Positions 11,770 through 22,365 of a DNA stretch of 64,000 nucleotides are shown in pieces. The notes under the pieces are model-generated. The model was not told where the DNA came from. It did no database searches and saw nothing but the letters and a program-made list of their open reading frames with translations. The position numbers and the translations under genes are program-made. Position 1 is the first letter of the stretch, and every line of letters begins with the position of its first letter. The DNA comes from Symsagittifera roscoffensis (lineage: Eukaryota > Xenacoelomorpha > Acoela > Convolutidae). Location: assembly GCF_963678635.1 (NCBI RefSeq), contig NC_087064.1:79650512-79714511 (forward strand). The letters are read 5' to 3'.

Positions 11770-14700
11770 ATTCGACCAGAATGGCGGTCAAAATACATGA
11801 TGAAATCGAAATGTTAATGGAACAGTTTACAGGGAGGGTTGGCTCATTAAGTATCGAAGATTATGTGCGTCACTGGTATTCTGAGATTATGGCATTAATA
11901 ATCTTTGCGTGTCGTAAAAAGACCAAAAGGCGGCAACAACTTCCTTATTTTTTTTCGTCCCACACTGTTCATCTTCTTAATAAACCTCGAACAGCTTCAA
12001 GACATAATAATAACAATCTACGTCTCTCTTCATTGCAATACGATATTGGTCAATCAGTTGAACTCGATAAAACATGCTTCTTTGAATCGTTCTCCGAATT
12101 CAACTCGTGACTGTTTTAAATATCTGCGCTCATCAATTAGAAAACGACTACCAAGTCAAATGCAGTGGAAAGACAAAAAGGCTACCAATTCTTTGGGAAT
12201 AGCCAATCTTATGAATGATTACTTCTCTTCTGTGTTCCTATCAAGATGGAATTCTGCTCTATATGCACATGACAACACTTCAATTCTGTTAAACATGCTT
12301 CTAATAAGTGTTCTTCAAGTTGAAACGTCACTCGCGTCAGCTTCAACTACCCAATGACAAACTTCCAACTTTTGTTCTTAGCAACTGCAGCAATTTTATA
12401 GTGCCACTTGTCGTTCAGCTTTTTGTTAGTGTCATAAGTACCCACAAATGGCTTACTTTGGAAATGTCCTTTCATAACACCCATCTTAAAAACTAACAAT
12501 CCAGAAAATGTTGAAAATTACCGCCCTATCAGCATCTTACCTCAATTATCGCTTATACTGGAAAGAATGATTTTAAGTTTTATATATCCTCGATGTGCCA
12601 TTCCTCAGGATTGACACAGCCGATCCCTCCGATGAACGAAAAAAAAGAACACTAGTGTTGTTAATCACGAACTAATCACAAAAAGGAGGGTCGGAATATT
12701 CTAGAGGTAAAAATTTTGAAAATTCGATTTGCGGCGGAATATTTCTGAGAAATACAGGAAGTGGCTATATTTGGCAGAAAGCAGACGGAAAAACAGAACA
12801 CCCGAATTGACAAGTGAAAAACGGTCTAGAAAAAACGAAAAAAAAATAAGAAGCCTCTTATCGTGACGATCACGCACGATAAGACGTATACTGAAAGCCG
12901 ATAAGATGAAAAGAGGCTTCAGCGGGATAGCCGGAAGGATCCGTATCCTCCCGTGCCACAAAGTTGGAGGAACAACAACGTTATTGCTGGAAGCGCACGG
13001 AATCGGCGGCCGGTGCCCAGAGACTGTTGTATGTTGAGAGACTGTATTAAATTGACTTTTTAGCTGCTTTAATGCCCTGACCGATTGAATTATCCCCAAT
13101 ATTATTTGTTATTTCGGAGCATGAGTAGCTAGGAAGAGGAAACAGTCAATCCATTCCCAATGTAACTGTCACTAAACATTTAGTAAAATAGGATATTCGA
13201 GCCGTGTTTCTAGTGGTAGTCATGTAGTCTGAGGATCCGAGACCCAGCTTTGTGATTATCTTCGCAAGCAAACGAAAGCTGATCAAAAGTCGTTTGACTG
13301 ATGGCCTAAAAATGGTAACTTTTACTTAGCCCTAAGCAGGCCAGAAAGTCAACTGGCTAGGTCTAGACGCTGAAAAACGAGCAGAGTTTAGGTAACTGAC
13401 GCCGGCCAGTCGTCAATAGGTACATTATCTACGGACGCTCCGTCGTTATGAAGTGTTTGGCCAATGTTACACGAGTGAGACCAAACATTACTTCTGTTCA
13501 GCATGGTTTCACGACGAAACGATCAACCATTACCCAACTTCTTAAATATCTTGAAAACATTTTTAATTAATGAGACGAATCTTGAAAGTCTTTCAGTATA
13601 CTTCGATTTTTACAAAGCTTTTGATCAAGTACCTCATCATAATCTACTAAGCAAACTGGCTAAGTTTGGATTTGATCACACGTTTCTCGAGCTTTTCTCT
13701 TCGTATCTGAGTGATCGTACTTAAATTTAAAGATTGAAAATACATCTTCTTCGATAGGGTATGTTACTAGTGGAGTGCCGCAAGGCAGCGTCTTAGGGCC
13801 ACTATTGTTTGTTGTCTTCATTAATGACATGCCAAATGCTCTTTTAACTTCTGACTGTTATTTGTTCAATGATGACAGTAACTGTTTTCCAGTGCAACGC
13901 ATTTTGACAATCGAAGAGATATAGATCTTTTTAACAAAAGGACTACCGTAAATGAAATGACGTTTAATGCCGATAAATGCAAAGTTATTTGTTTTAATTC
14001 TAATGAGTCGTAAACATCGCTCGGTCTTAATCATATCTCTATTCCTTCGGTATCATCTATCAAAGATCTCGGGGTCAAAGTTTCTCAAAACTTGAAATGG
14101 GACAACCATCTTAAACTTAAGCTTATTGCGGTTAAAAAATCTTTTCATTTTATCAAACGTTCTATTCCATGCAGCGTCTCATTGTGGACTAAGTTTAAAT
14201 ATTATCAACTTTGCATATAAAGCGTCCTTCTCTACGGCAGTTAAATCTAGTTTACTTCTTTACTTTACAGGCGTAAACTTGAATTGTTTAATAAAAAAAT
14301 GTCTAAAATGTGTGACGGGTCTCAGTGACCAATTCAAGGTGAACAATTCCCTACCAATATCTTTCTCCATTGCATTATAAGACTTGGTTTTCCTCAAAAG
14401 AGTGCTTAATGAAAAATTCGATTTCGACGTTCACAAGTTCATTAATTTTACTTTATCCGCCAAGGATCTTCGTAACCATGCCTACCCTAGACTGACAGCA
14501 ACCACGAAATGTCGTCTCTTCTTCACCGCGCAATTCTTCTTCTATCGCGTGTGCCGATATATAAACATGCTATGTTCCATGATATTGCAGATATTTTTGC
14601 ATCTCCTGAAGCGCTTGAAAAGTCACTCAAAAACTATCTGCAAGCGAGGATTATTTCATTTGATTTAAACAAATCCTGTACTAAACTTTTGGCCTGTAAT

Positions 14701-14800
14701 TGCATCAATTGCCGTTCTTAGTACACCTTGATTATATATCTAATACTTGATTATGTGCTGAGTAATTTGTTTCTCGCCGTGTGACTAAAATAATAAAACA
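11770..14800 (+). pseudogene. CR1/Jockey-like LINE ORF2 remnant
   Basis: This is the reverse transcriptase half of a non-LTR retrotransposon, split by an LTR at 12,594-13,471. Before the split are the linker after the endonuclease and the start of the RT (ENYRPISILP near 12,510). After it come QHGFTTKRSTITQL, YFDFYKAFDQVPHHNLLSKL (13,590-13,660), SGVPQGSVLGPLL (about 13,770) and the catalytic box, here FNDD instead of the usual FADD or YADD (13,865-13,876). The thumb and C-terminal region ends with a Cys-rich CNCINC at 14,697-14,714 and TAG at 14,719. Several frame changes and stops make it inactive. The endonuclease part is absent. The first 30 bases resemble an LTR start. Confidence 0.8.
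12594..13471 (+). repeat. Divergent solo LTR (878 bp) inside the LINE RT
   Basis: It starts TGTGCCATTC and ends AATGTTACA. Its start aligns by eye with the LTR at 10,867, and its 3' half aligns with the 3' half of that LTR (the GCTTTAATGCCCTGA... and CTGGCTAGGTCTAGACGCTGA regions). It interrupts the LINE RT domain, and the RT frame resumes directly after it. CGA stands on both sides (12,591-12,593 and 13,472-13,474), so the target duplication is 3 bp or has decayed. A small minus-strand open frame inside it (12,701-13,099) is not recognised and is probably incidental. Confidence 0.65.
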
Positions 14801-14959
14801 CCAATAGCCTTTTAAAACACTAAAATAGCCTTTCAACAATCTGTATGATGCCTTTATATATGTTAAAGGGAATTAATTCTTTCAGTTGTAGTAGTAGTAG
14901 AAGGATTGGCCTATTTGATAAATTGATTGAATTGGGAGAGGTCGTTTTTACCTGACATG
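14801..14959. other. No gene seen between LINE and LTR fragment
   Basis: AT-rich sequence follows the LINE 3' end (an AATAATAAAA stretch at about 14,790-14,800). There is a short GTAGTAGTAG run near 14,890. I see no coding or RNA feature. Confidence 0.4.
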
Positions 14960-15400
14960 TGAAATTTCGAAAATTCGACTGTATAGACACATGACCATTT
15001 TCACACAAAAAAGCGCAAAAACCAAAAAAAACAACAGTTTTTGCTAGTAGAAAACAGACCTAAGACACAAATTGAAATTACGATCGATATTTTCGTTGGA
15101 AGAACATTCCGAATTGTAACGATTGTGCAGCTACAATCGTTACAGAGCAGTTCCCGAATATTCGGAGGGGTATCTGGAGGTTTTTACTACCCTTGCCGAG
15201 TGTTGATAAAACTGCTCTTCGTCCGGATTCAAGAAGAGACTGAAACTGTATTTTCAACAACTTTTAGCTTCTTGGCATATCCTGAGTTGAATTTAATTAA
15301 CATCGAGTTCTTTTTCAGAGTGTGAGACACTAGTAGTTGAGAGAATGAATTGATCCATCTCCTATGGATATAATGATTTTTATCTACTTAACAAAAACAG
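14960..15400 (+). repeat. Partial divergent LTR
   Basis: This is the middle part of an LTR related to 10,867-11,769. It keeps the hairpin (15,115-15,144), the GACTGAAACTGT...CAACTTTTAGCTTC block, the GAATTTAATTAA block and the TTGATCCATCTCC...TGATTTTTATCTACT block in the same order and spacing. Both ends are lost. Confidence 0.6.
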
Positions 15401-16090
15401 TAGTAAAATGATAATAAGTAACAACAACGCGTTTACAACATCGCTTAACTCCGTCATTTACTCCTGAAAACTTCGGCAAAAACAAATGAAGCCAAACAAA
15501 TCCAGCGAAAAACCGAAAAATTTTACACACTTGACAAAATTACAAATTTCATTAACAAATCAAAATTTCAGTAACAAATCAAAATTCTTTCAATTACAAT
15601 AAAAATTACCTGCAGGCCAGCAAAATGTGACATTCGAGTAGAATGGCGGTCAAAATGCATGACGATAATTGACTACTAATCTCGTTTCTTTTTTCTTCGA
15701 GGCAAGTAATTCTTTATGAAATTCCTTCTCTAGTTTCAGTATCACCTCATCAGTGGTTGCTTCGTTTAAAAAAAAAAACAGCAGATTGCAGCAAAGATTC
15801 CAGTTTTGCTTCAAAAATATTTTTTCCTGATCATGCAAAAACCAACTTTTCAACAAGGGGCACAACCAGCAACCCAATGTCTGTGAATTTTTTCCTCATT
15901 TTTTCAATGGCTTTGTCTCATGGGGATTGCCTCATTTTTTTCAGCTTATGCGTTTGCCCTAATAGGATGCTTCGGACAATTTGAAATCAATTCTTTTACA
16001 TTTATCCCCAAGAGAATTACATTTTACCTTGCAATTTTTCCCAATTTTTAAAACGTTTTCAGATGTTGTCATTAACTTTGCATCAAATTG
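15401..16090. other. Unassigned stretch with a stray LTR start
   Basis: AT-rich, with no recognised gene. At 15,626 is TGTGACATTCG followed by GAATGGCGGTCAAAATGCATGA, an LTR 5' end that stops being recognisable after about 40 bases. The same sequence occurs at 11,763-11,800. A 75-codon minus-strand frame at 15,650-15,877 and a plus-strand frame over the same bases show no known family. Confidence 0.4.
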
Positions 16091-16950
16091 ACAACTCAGA
16101 AAACGGATTACGGATGCATTTCGGACTTCATTGAAAACAATTTATGAATAGATTTTAATTCTTTAATCCTTTTTAAAATTTTATTTTTATTGGCATGATG
16201 AGGACAGATTTTCACACTATGTTTCTTCAAGTTTTGTGTCTCCTCATAGTCGGTCCTCATCGGCAAAGCGTAAGCATGTTTCTTTCCACGCTGGATTGAA
16301 ACCGTGGTGTCCAGTGTGTTCAATAACACACTGACAAACAGTCCGTTTCGAGTTACCGAGAAGCTCCGTCTAAAATCACCGAACTTTGACTATTTGGATT
16401 CGGTACCAAACAAACTTGTTTACTATCACTTAACAAATTTAAATTTCTCATTCTAAAATTTGCTACTACTGCTTGTCCCGGCTGTAGTTTTACCTTTCTA
16501 TCTAAAAAGATTGATATCTTATTTTCATCTGTTATTATTCTATTAATTGGTTACTTACAATACTTCCGGTCCGGGTTCCTAATCCTTATTAGACCGTTGT
16601 TCAAGTCAATCATCACGTCGAATTTCCTGACAAAATCTCTGCCCAAGATGAATTGGTCGGAGTCATCCAGATTCTCTACTACCAGGAAGCTCATCCAAAT
16701 ATCCCGTCCTCCCATGTGGAGGACCGTTATTGGTGTTCTTCTGGCTACCTAAATCGCTCCTCGGTTGGCCGCGGCCAGTCGGAGATTTGTCGGAATTAGA
16801 TCTTCCCTCGTGAGGCCCATTCTTTCCCAAGTTTCTATCGGCATCACGCCCACTACAGCTCCTGTGTCCAGAAGCCCGATTTACTTTCCGTTGGTGTCGA
16901 GCAGATGTGCAGTCACATCTGCTTCGTATCCAATGTGAACCGCTTCTTGC
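16091..16950 (-). pseudogene. Ty3/gypsy protease and pol linker remnant
   Basis: On the minus strand this reads as a retroviral-type aspartic protease. The catalytic LLDTGAVVGVMP (DTG codons at 16,860-16,868) is followed by the flap region and the C-terminal FILGRDFVRKFDVMIDL (ILGRDF at about 16,630-16,650). At least two in-frame stops lie inside it, one just before the active-site strand. Further down is the linker that normally leads into reverse transcriptase (RGKKHAYALP, then an RTDYEET and HANKNKILKRI region to about 16,110). No RT follows, so pol is truncated. It belongs with the gag at 17,151-21,356. Confidence 0.7.
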
Positions 16951-17150
16951 TCCATCATGGCGTCATGGCCTATCCTACGGACTTTGAGTTCTTCTTCAAC
17001 CAAATAGATCTGTCCTATTTGGTCACTGTCTGTTGTAAATACTTATCATATCCACATTCAGCATCACTTGATATGGTCCATAGACTTACACGTAGCCCCA
17101 TGAAGCTTCTTTATGCGAGGGCCACCCGTTGTTAGTAGTGCTCGCACAGC

Positions 17151-17890
17151 TCATGACTCAGTGCGTGGCTCCACCTGCCTCAGATAATCTGCATATGTGT
17201 CCAAATGCACCAAGGTGAACTCTAATGGTTCACTCAGATTTCTGATTACCTGGTGTCCCTTTACCAAGATTTTTGACTGTATTTTGCTTCCTTTTGGCAC
17301 CATACCGAACCTCTGCCCGGATATCACATTAAGTTTCAATCTCAAACTACTTGGTGCTTTTGTTTCTTCGATTTCTGTTGCCTCGAAGGTATTCAGCTTC
17401 TCCTGTAGTTTATCAATTTCCAATTCGAGCTTCACTTTTTGCTCCATCTACATCGTTCCCAGTTCCTGCTGCACTCTATTTAGAGCATCCCTCGCGGCTT
17501 CCATATAATCAATCTTGAAGTCGTCCGCCGCAGTCACCGGTTCCGGTTCACATGTCTCTTCTGTTACCGCTTGCATTTTCTTCGTTGCCAGCTCTTGAGG
17601 TTTTTCTTTTCTGCGCGCCTCCTCTTCGCTCAATAGCCGAGCTTTGCTGGCTTTCACCCCGATAAAGCTTCCTCATGCCTTGGATGCTTGATGTCTGCTA
17701 CAGCATCCCAGAATGGCGGACATTCTGATTTAAACTGACCTTCCAAGTTACAAAAGAAACACCTCGGGCCGAATTTCGCAATTACTCCTCTCATGAAAGC
17801 CTCATGGTCAACTTCTAACGCATCTCCGTCCTCGAGGCTAAAGCCTATTGCTTTCATGCCTTGTTTGTAAGTTGGGCATGCTGACACATG
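17151..17890 (-). pseudogene. Gag nucleocapsid and linker remnant
   Basis: Two overlapping minus-strand frames read from 17,887 down. The first has a zinc-knuckle-like CFFCNLEGQFKSEC, where Gln stands at the His position of CX2CX4HX4C. Just upstream (about 17,880-17,915) another partial knuckle reads CSSTDHHVSAC. The second frame (17,657-17,151) is an acidic, coiled-coil-like linker split by a TAG at 17,448-17,450. The frame change between them and the stop show decay. It lies between the gag core and the protease, as expected for a Ty3/gypsy gag-pol. Confidence 0.6.
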
Positions 17891-18087
17891 ATGGTCCGTT
17901 GAACTGCAATTTGCCTAAGAGCGCCTCTTGTCCATATCGTCCCTCGGTTTATACCAGTTGTTCCCTTGGTTTGCTGGTCCGTTTTTAAAATTGCCATAAT
18001 TGTTCTTGTAAAATCCAGATCTTGATGGAGGCTTCAATAAAAGATATTATTTCGACTTGAGCTTCAATATCTTCGAAAAGAATATCT
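17888..18087 (-). other. Disrupted gag segment with short direct repeat
   Basis: This short link between gag core and nucleocapsid holds a duplicated CAATAAAAGATATT unit (18,035-18,110), which brings in stops after the PTPEE end of the gag core. Probably a local duplication. Confidence 0.45.
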
Positions 18088-19713
18088 TCAATAAAAGATA
18101 TTCTTTTCCTCTGGTGTTGGCGCATTGGTTGATAGTGGTGTGTAACGTGTTGCTAACATTGTTCGAAGTTCATCATTCTTCACATCATCGATGAATTTTG
18201 ATGCTACTACCAGGTTCATTCTCCTGTTCGACTCGTCCGGTTGGCTGCGCCTTCTTAGCATCTCCAAATTGTCTAGAAACTTGTCTATCGTCTCATCTTC
18301 TCGTTGCGTCCGTTTCTCGAAGCGCATCTTTGCCTGGTGCCCCTGCACCCCTGATCCAAAACGATATAACAAGATTTCAAAGATTTTCTCAGCTGTGTCC
18401 CACTGGTACTGCTTTTTGGCCATCACACAGTTTAGGGCTGTCCCTTCCAAGTTACTAGTGAGCGCACTGCACTCCTGCCTTTCTGACAGATCTTCTTCCT
18501 CAAATTGCAGTTTCATCACCTCTATCCAGGTATCAATGCAGCCGTCAGATTCGTCTTTGTAGCATCTTGGTTTCTTAAAGACTCTTCTGGACGTTTCACT
18601 GCGTTCATTGGTTCTGGATAACCTCGTCAGAAATGTCTCCAAAGACCTGTTTAGGGGTTCAAAGGCTGTGGCCATTGCTGTAGCATCTCTTGAATGCCCC
18701 GCCTGAGTATCATCGCCCCCTGATAAGGGTTCTGTTTTTGGAACTTCCCTTCCGTCCGATTCACTTGGATTGTTTCTTCCTTGGCTCGCATGACTCATCC
18801 CTGGGCTTGCATGACTCCTGTTCCTGGAACCACTTCTCCCAGTCGCATGTGTCCCTTGCGTCGGTCGTTCGTTCGAGGTCTGTCTATTGCCAGTTGAACT
18901 TCCTCTGATGTTTGGGCACCATGTTCTATTATCCCCTGTGGCATAGCCTGCTGAACTGCCCCTACCACTAGTGGATCCATATGTCCTCCTCCTTTGTTGG
19001 TCATCAAAGTTCACCCTCGGCTCCCTGCTGGGACCTCCCGAGTTCGGTTCCCCTTCTCTTGGTCCACTCCTGCTGCCTATTAGCCCGACCAACTTGTCCA
19101 TGATAGCCTGAGTTCGCCTCTCCATCATCGCAACTATCTTTGTGTCAAGAGTCCCAAGAGTCTGCTCTTGTTGAGTTCTTAACTTCTCCATGTCGTCTCT
19201 TAACCGTAACTCCCTTTGTTCCGCTTCTCTTGTCATTCGCGACAAGTTCTTCGCCAAGTGTTCGTCCGTTCTTTCCTTCAAGCGTTTTTCGCTTCTACCA
19301 ACTTCTTGTCTTTTGCGGTTTATTTCTTCCTGCAGACTTTCTCTTTCAACGTGGACTGCTCTCTCTAGTTCACCCTTTCTTATGGACATCTGTTCATTTT
19401 GCTCTCCTATATTGCCCACTATGTTGTTCAAGGCTTCTTCAATTGATGATCCGTTATCTACTAATGGCGTCACAAGTGGCGGTGTCACCCTGTCTATCCC
19501 AGGTAGCTTGGTGCTGGTCGAGATTCGGGCTTTGCTTCTCTGCCTCGACGTCTTTTCATTATCCACCTCTGGATCCGCCGTTGCGTTGCTTAGCCCTGTG
19601 TTTCTACTCTCCCCAGTTCGCATTTCCGAGTTCGTCATACTCACAAAGTCTCTTGACTGGCCTGATGTGTTTATGGTTTTGCTTATTGTCCTCACTACAC
19701 CAAATTGGTCCAT
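18088..19713 (-). pseudogene. gag: Ty3/gypsy gag (capsid) ORF, 541 codons
   Basis: This is a long open frame of a retrotransposon capsid protein. Residues 1-130 are low complexity and polar. Residues about 90-215 are charged and probably a coiled coil (EREKR-type heptads). A Ser/Gly/Arg-rich linker follows. Residues 392-535 fit the retrotransposon gag capsid domain, with WIEVMKLQF, a conserved YRFG turn, then FLDNLEMLRRR. The ATG at 19,711-19,713 is unlikely to be the native start. At 32,706-33,350 and 45,428-46,020 the sequence before this Met continues without a break into the true gag N-terminus. Here that part is separated by the LINE fragment at 19,816-20,936. The frame is open but severed, hence pseudogene. 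Confidence 0.75.
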
Positions 19714-19787
19714 GGTACCAGTCCCTCTGTCGTTGTATGCTTCATTCTCCTGAGTCGAACTATTGAGGCTGACTTGAGATCCAAAGT

Positions 19788-19815
19788 CTTCTTCTTCTTC
19801 TTCTTCTTCTTCTTT
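19788..19815. repeat. (CTT)n microsatellite
   Basis: About nine CTT units (GAA on the minus strand) lie at the 3' end of the inserted LINE fragment. It may be the LINE tail, or an expansion of the GAA/GAG-rich gag codons (acidic EEEEEDDEE stretch) present at the same place in the uninterrupted gag copies. Confidence 0.7.
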
Positions 19816-20936
19816 GCCAGTTACGCTCTATATAGAGCCTTGGCAGGTATTTCCCGTGCATGACACATTTTTGTGTCTCGCTAAGTTTGACTTCATGATC
19901 CATGCCCCGCATTTGTCGCATTGTTTGTATCCTCTGGTTCGTATTATTGTCGTCTCGTTGTTTCTGTTTATCGGTGCGTTTCGGCAGTTGGTTTTCCTGT
20001 GTCTAGCCATGTTTGATACAGACACACTCTTTCCACAGTCTGAACATACTCCTCTGGGGGCTCCGCCGCAGGCTTTTGTGTGGTTTGTCTGACTGCTCTT
20101 TTCCTTGAAGGTTGTCTTGCACTTGGGGCAGGCAAACTCGAGCGTGGTTTCTCTGTGCATTCTGCGCTCGTGTTGCACAAGCCCTGCCTTGCTTCTGCAA
20201 ATTTTGTCGCAACCGGTCTACACGCAACTGAAGTCGTCCTCCACTACTCTGGCTTGGCTTCTCGTGGGCTTTGTGTGGCCTCTGGTGTGGTCGCACATGT
20301 CTGTCTCCCACCGTGTCAGATTAGCTTTCCGGTTGTTTATGTCAGGTTTTTGATGTTAGTCCAGTCCTCTCCTGCTTCTCCAATCAGCCGTTTCCAGTAT
20401 GCGATTAGTCCACCGGTCAGTTTTCCATTCTCGGTTTTCTCCTCAAGCCATCTCCCCAAAACAACTTTCTTCGTCATCCTTTCGTTTGGCATACGGAAAA
20501 CATGTCCAATGCGCTCCAGAGCTCTTATCTCCACTTTGGAACGGATCGATGTAATTCCAAGCTGTCTCCTGACCTCGTAGCCGTTGACGCCCTCTTCTTG
20601 CATACGAACGAGCGGCAGTCCCTTTCCGTTGTTCCAGATGTATCTGTAGAACCTGTCTACCACGCTCTGGAATCTGTTGAGGTCTCCAACAGTCCACGGT
20701 CTAGCGTTGCAGTCGAAAAGAAGGGACGACTCTACGACCGCTTGTACGACGAGAGCTCTTGTTCTCTTGCTCAGCTTCGACTTCAATAGCCATTTCTTCA
20801 CCTTGGCCCAGGCACCATTAGCACGTCTGATTCTGGCTTCGCGGTCCTTCTTCTTTCATATCAAGGTACCCAGCATCCTGGTGTTCTCTGCCGTCTCGCT
20901 TGCAAACCAGATGGTTTCCTCCTTTCCATCGTTTCC
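19816..20936 (-). pseudogene. LINE 3' end: RT thumb region plus zinc fingers
   Basis: On the minus strand this is the last part of a non-LTR retrotransposon ORF2. Codons from 20,801 down give the post-RT region (KSKLSKRTRALVVQAVVES, then a VRRQLGITSIRSKVEIRALE segment and GHVFRMPNERM). After a frame change near 20,300 four zinc fingers follow: one C2H2-like (about 20,165-20,215), then CX2CX12HX3C, CX2CX11HX4C and CX2CX11HX4C (20,130-19,850). It lies inside gag. The two other gag copies in the window lack it. It is 5'-truncated, as is usual for LINEs. Zinc fingers after the RT are less usual than before it. Confidence 0.65.
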
Positions 20937-21356
20937 AAGGTGTTTCCAAAAGTGTTCTTCACTCTTTCTGAAAACGATGAGGATGTTGCCTGTTTCTCCG
21001 TCACGCCTGCCATCATGGTATTGTCTGTGGGAGATCTTCTAGTTGCCACAATTTCAGTAGAGATTAGATTCACTCGCGAGCCTTCTGTTTCCTCTCCCCT
21101 CCGGTCCATGTTTTTTCTGATTCTCATCCATGGCCTGGTCCGGATGGACCTCCTTTTCTAGCATTGCATTTCGCTCTTCTGAGGACTTTTGACTCCTGGT
21201 CTCAACCCTTTTGCCTGAAACCGTCTCCCCATTGTCGGTCCGGGTTTGTGTGATCCTTTCCACAAAAGGGTCGGTCATTGCTCTTCTCTGTTTCTCAGGT
21301 ATGAATTTCCTGGAGCTATCACCTAGCTTAGGTATCCTTGACTTGTCTAGACTCAT
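20937..21356 (-). pseudogene. Gag N-terminus (copy 1)
   Basis: The N-terminal gag piece starts at ATG 21,354-21,356 (MSLDKSRIPKLGDSS). The first frame runs to 21,054, but the continuation matching the rest of gag is in another frame from about 21,127. The switch lies at an A6 run in GATGAGAATCAGAAAAAACA. The same arrangement occurs in the copies at 33,049-33,351 and about 45,770-46,000, so it predates the duplication. It may be an old frameshift, or less likely a slippage site. The downstream end is cut by the LINE insertion at 20,936. Confidence 0.6.
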
Positions 21357-21680
21357 ATTCTATTTGTCACTTTTTAATGCCTATACGCTCAATTCGATTG
21401 CTAGTGTCCTTTTGATCTGACTACTGATAATAAAAACACAACACAATAAATTCCAAAAGTTTCTATTAAATAGTGACCACGAATCCTTATGTGTTATCAC
21501 AGTACAGCGTATATACAATTTAATCACAATAATCGATTATTAGTTGTAAGATGTGAAGCTAGCACAGGATGATGATATCAGTCTACTTAAAAGATAGTGT
21601 TCTCACTACCCAATCAAGCACAATTTTTCTTGATTCAAAACCAGAAATAACAAAATAAGAATATTTCTATGAAAAACGTA
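21357..21680 (-). other. Gag leader region of the Ty3/gypsy remnant
   Basis: AT-rich noncoding DNA just upstream of the gag ATG (minus strand), repeated at 33,352-33,675, 38,708-39,030 and 46,040-46,363. This is where a primer binding site and the LTR end should be. On the minus strand a TGGTCACTATT at about 21,463-21,474 begins with the TGG expected of a primer site, but I cannot assign a tRNA. No coding feature is seen. Confidence 0.35.
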
Positions 21681-22109
21681 TGTGTTTTGTACTTTTAGTT
21701 GGTCGCAGTACAATAGTCGAACTTGTATACAAAGAAAGAGCGTTCCCTGCGTGGTGCTGCTACAAACAGACAAAGCTTGAAGGCAGTAATTTTCTCAAGT
21801 GGGCGTCTATTGCACCCACCGAGTCCTGTGTTACCTATCTGCCTTCAGAATGCCCGAGCTAGAGCTACTAAAATCCTCAGGGCAATCTTTTCTCAAAAAC
21901 GTTTTGACTTTCAGTCCACACTACTGAGTTACACACTCTTGATCAATTTAGACTTAGTGTCGCGAATGTCCGAGTTCAGACCTGCTTTGTTTTGATTCTG
22001 TTTTTTACAAAAGGCAAGTTACCAGTGCAGTCACTGGATCCCAGCCTATCTTTTAATAACCTAATACCTTCAACTACTTTCTTTTCTGTTGTCTTTTCTT
22101 AAGTTTTGA

Positions 22110-22365
22110 AAAAATAATACCCCTCCGGATTGGCAAGATTGTGACCCCTCCGGATTGACAAAAATCGGACCCCAACGGATTGGTAAAATTTCGACCCTTC
22201 CGGATTGGGACCCCTCCTGTTTTTTAAAAATTCACACCCCTCCAGATTGGGACCCCTCCGGATCTGTGAAAATATAGACCCTCCGGATTGGGACCCCTCC
22301 GTATTTGTAAAAATTTAGACCCCTCCGGATTGGGACCCCTCCGGGTTTGTAAAGATGGCTTCTCA
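22110..22365. repeat. CCCCTCCGGATTGG-type satellite (copy 1)
   Basis: About eleven degenerate units of CCCCTCCGGATTGG lie within roughly 240 bp, alternately followed by GGACCCCTCC or by an AT-rich spacer such as GTAAAAATTTAGA. Single units of the same motif occur in the flanking LTR-like blocks and in the full LTR at 51,836, so the array probably grew from an LTR motif. Confidence 0.75.

Noticed and set aside
11905-12496. Separate small genes
   Set aside because: They are out-of-frame or frameshifted readings of the LINE linker and RT start.
15650-15984. Coding frames on both strands
   Set aside because: Low-complexity Lys/Phe-rich translations from AT-rich DNA, no family recognised.
21680-21862. 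Small frames repeated in every unit (block B, 23,281-23,493, 23,954-24,142 and their copies) as conserved genes
   Set aside because: They recur because the DNA is duplicated, differ by both silent and replacement changes without bias, match no family and lie in LTR-like or noncoding repeat.
22110-22365. CRISPR array
   Set aside because: The repeated units are degenerate and very short-spaced, there are no unique spacers of even length, and the context is eukaryotic.
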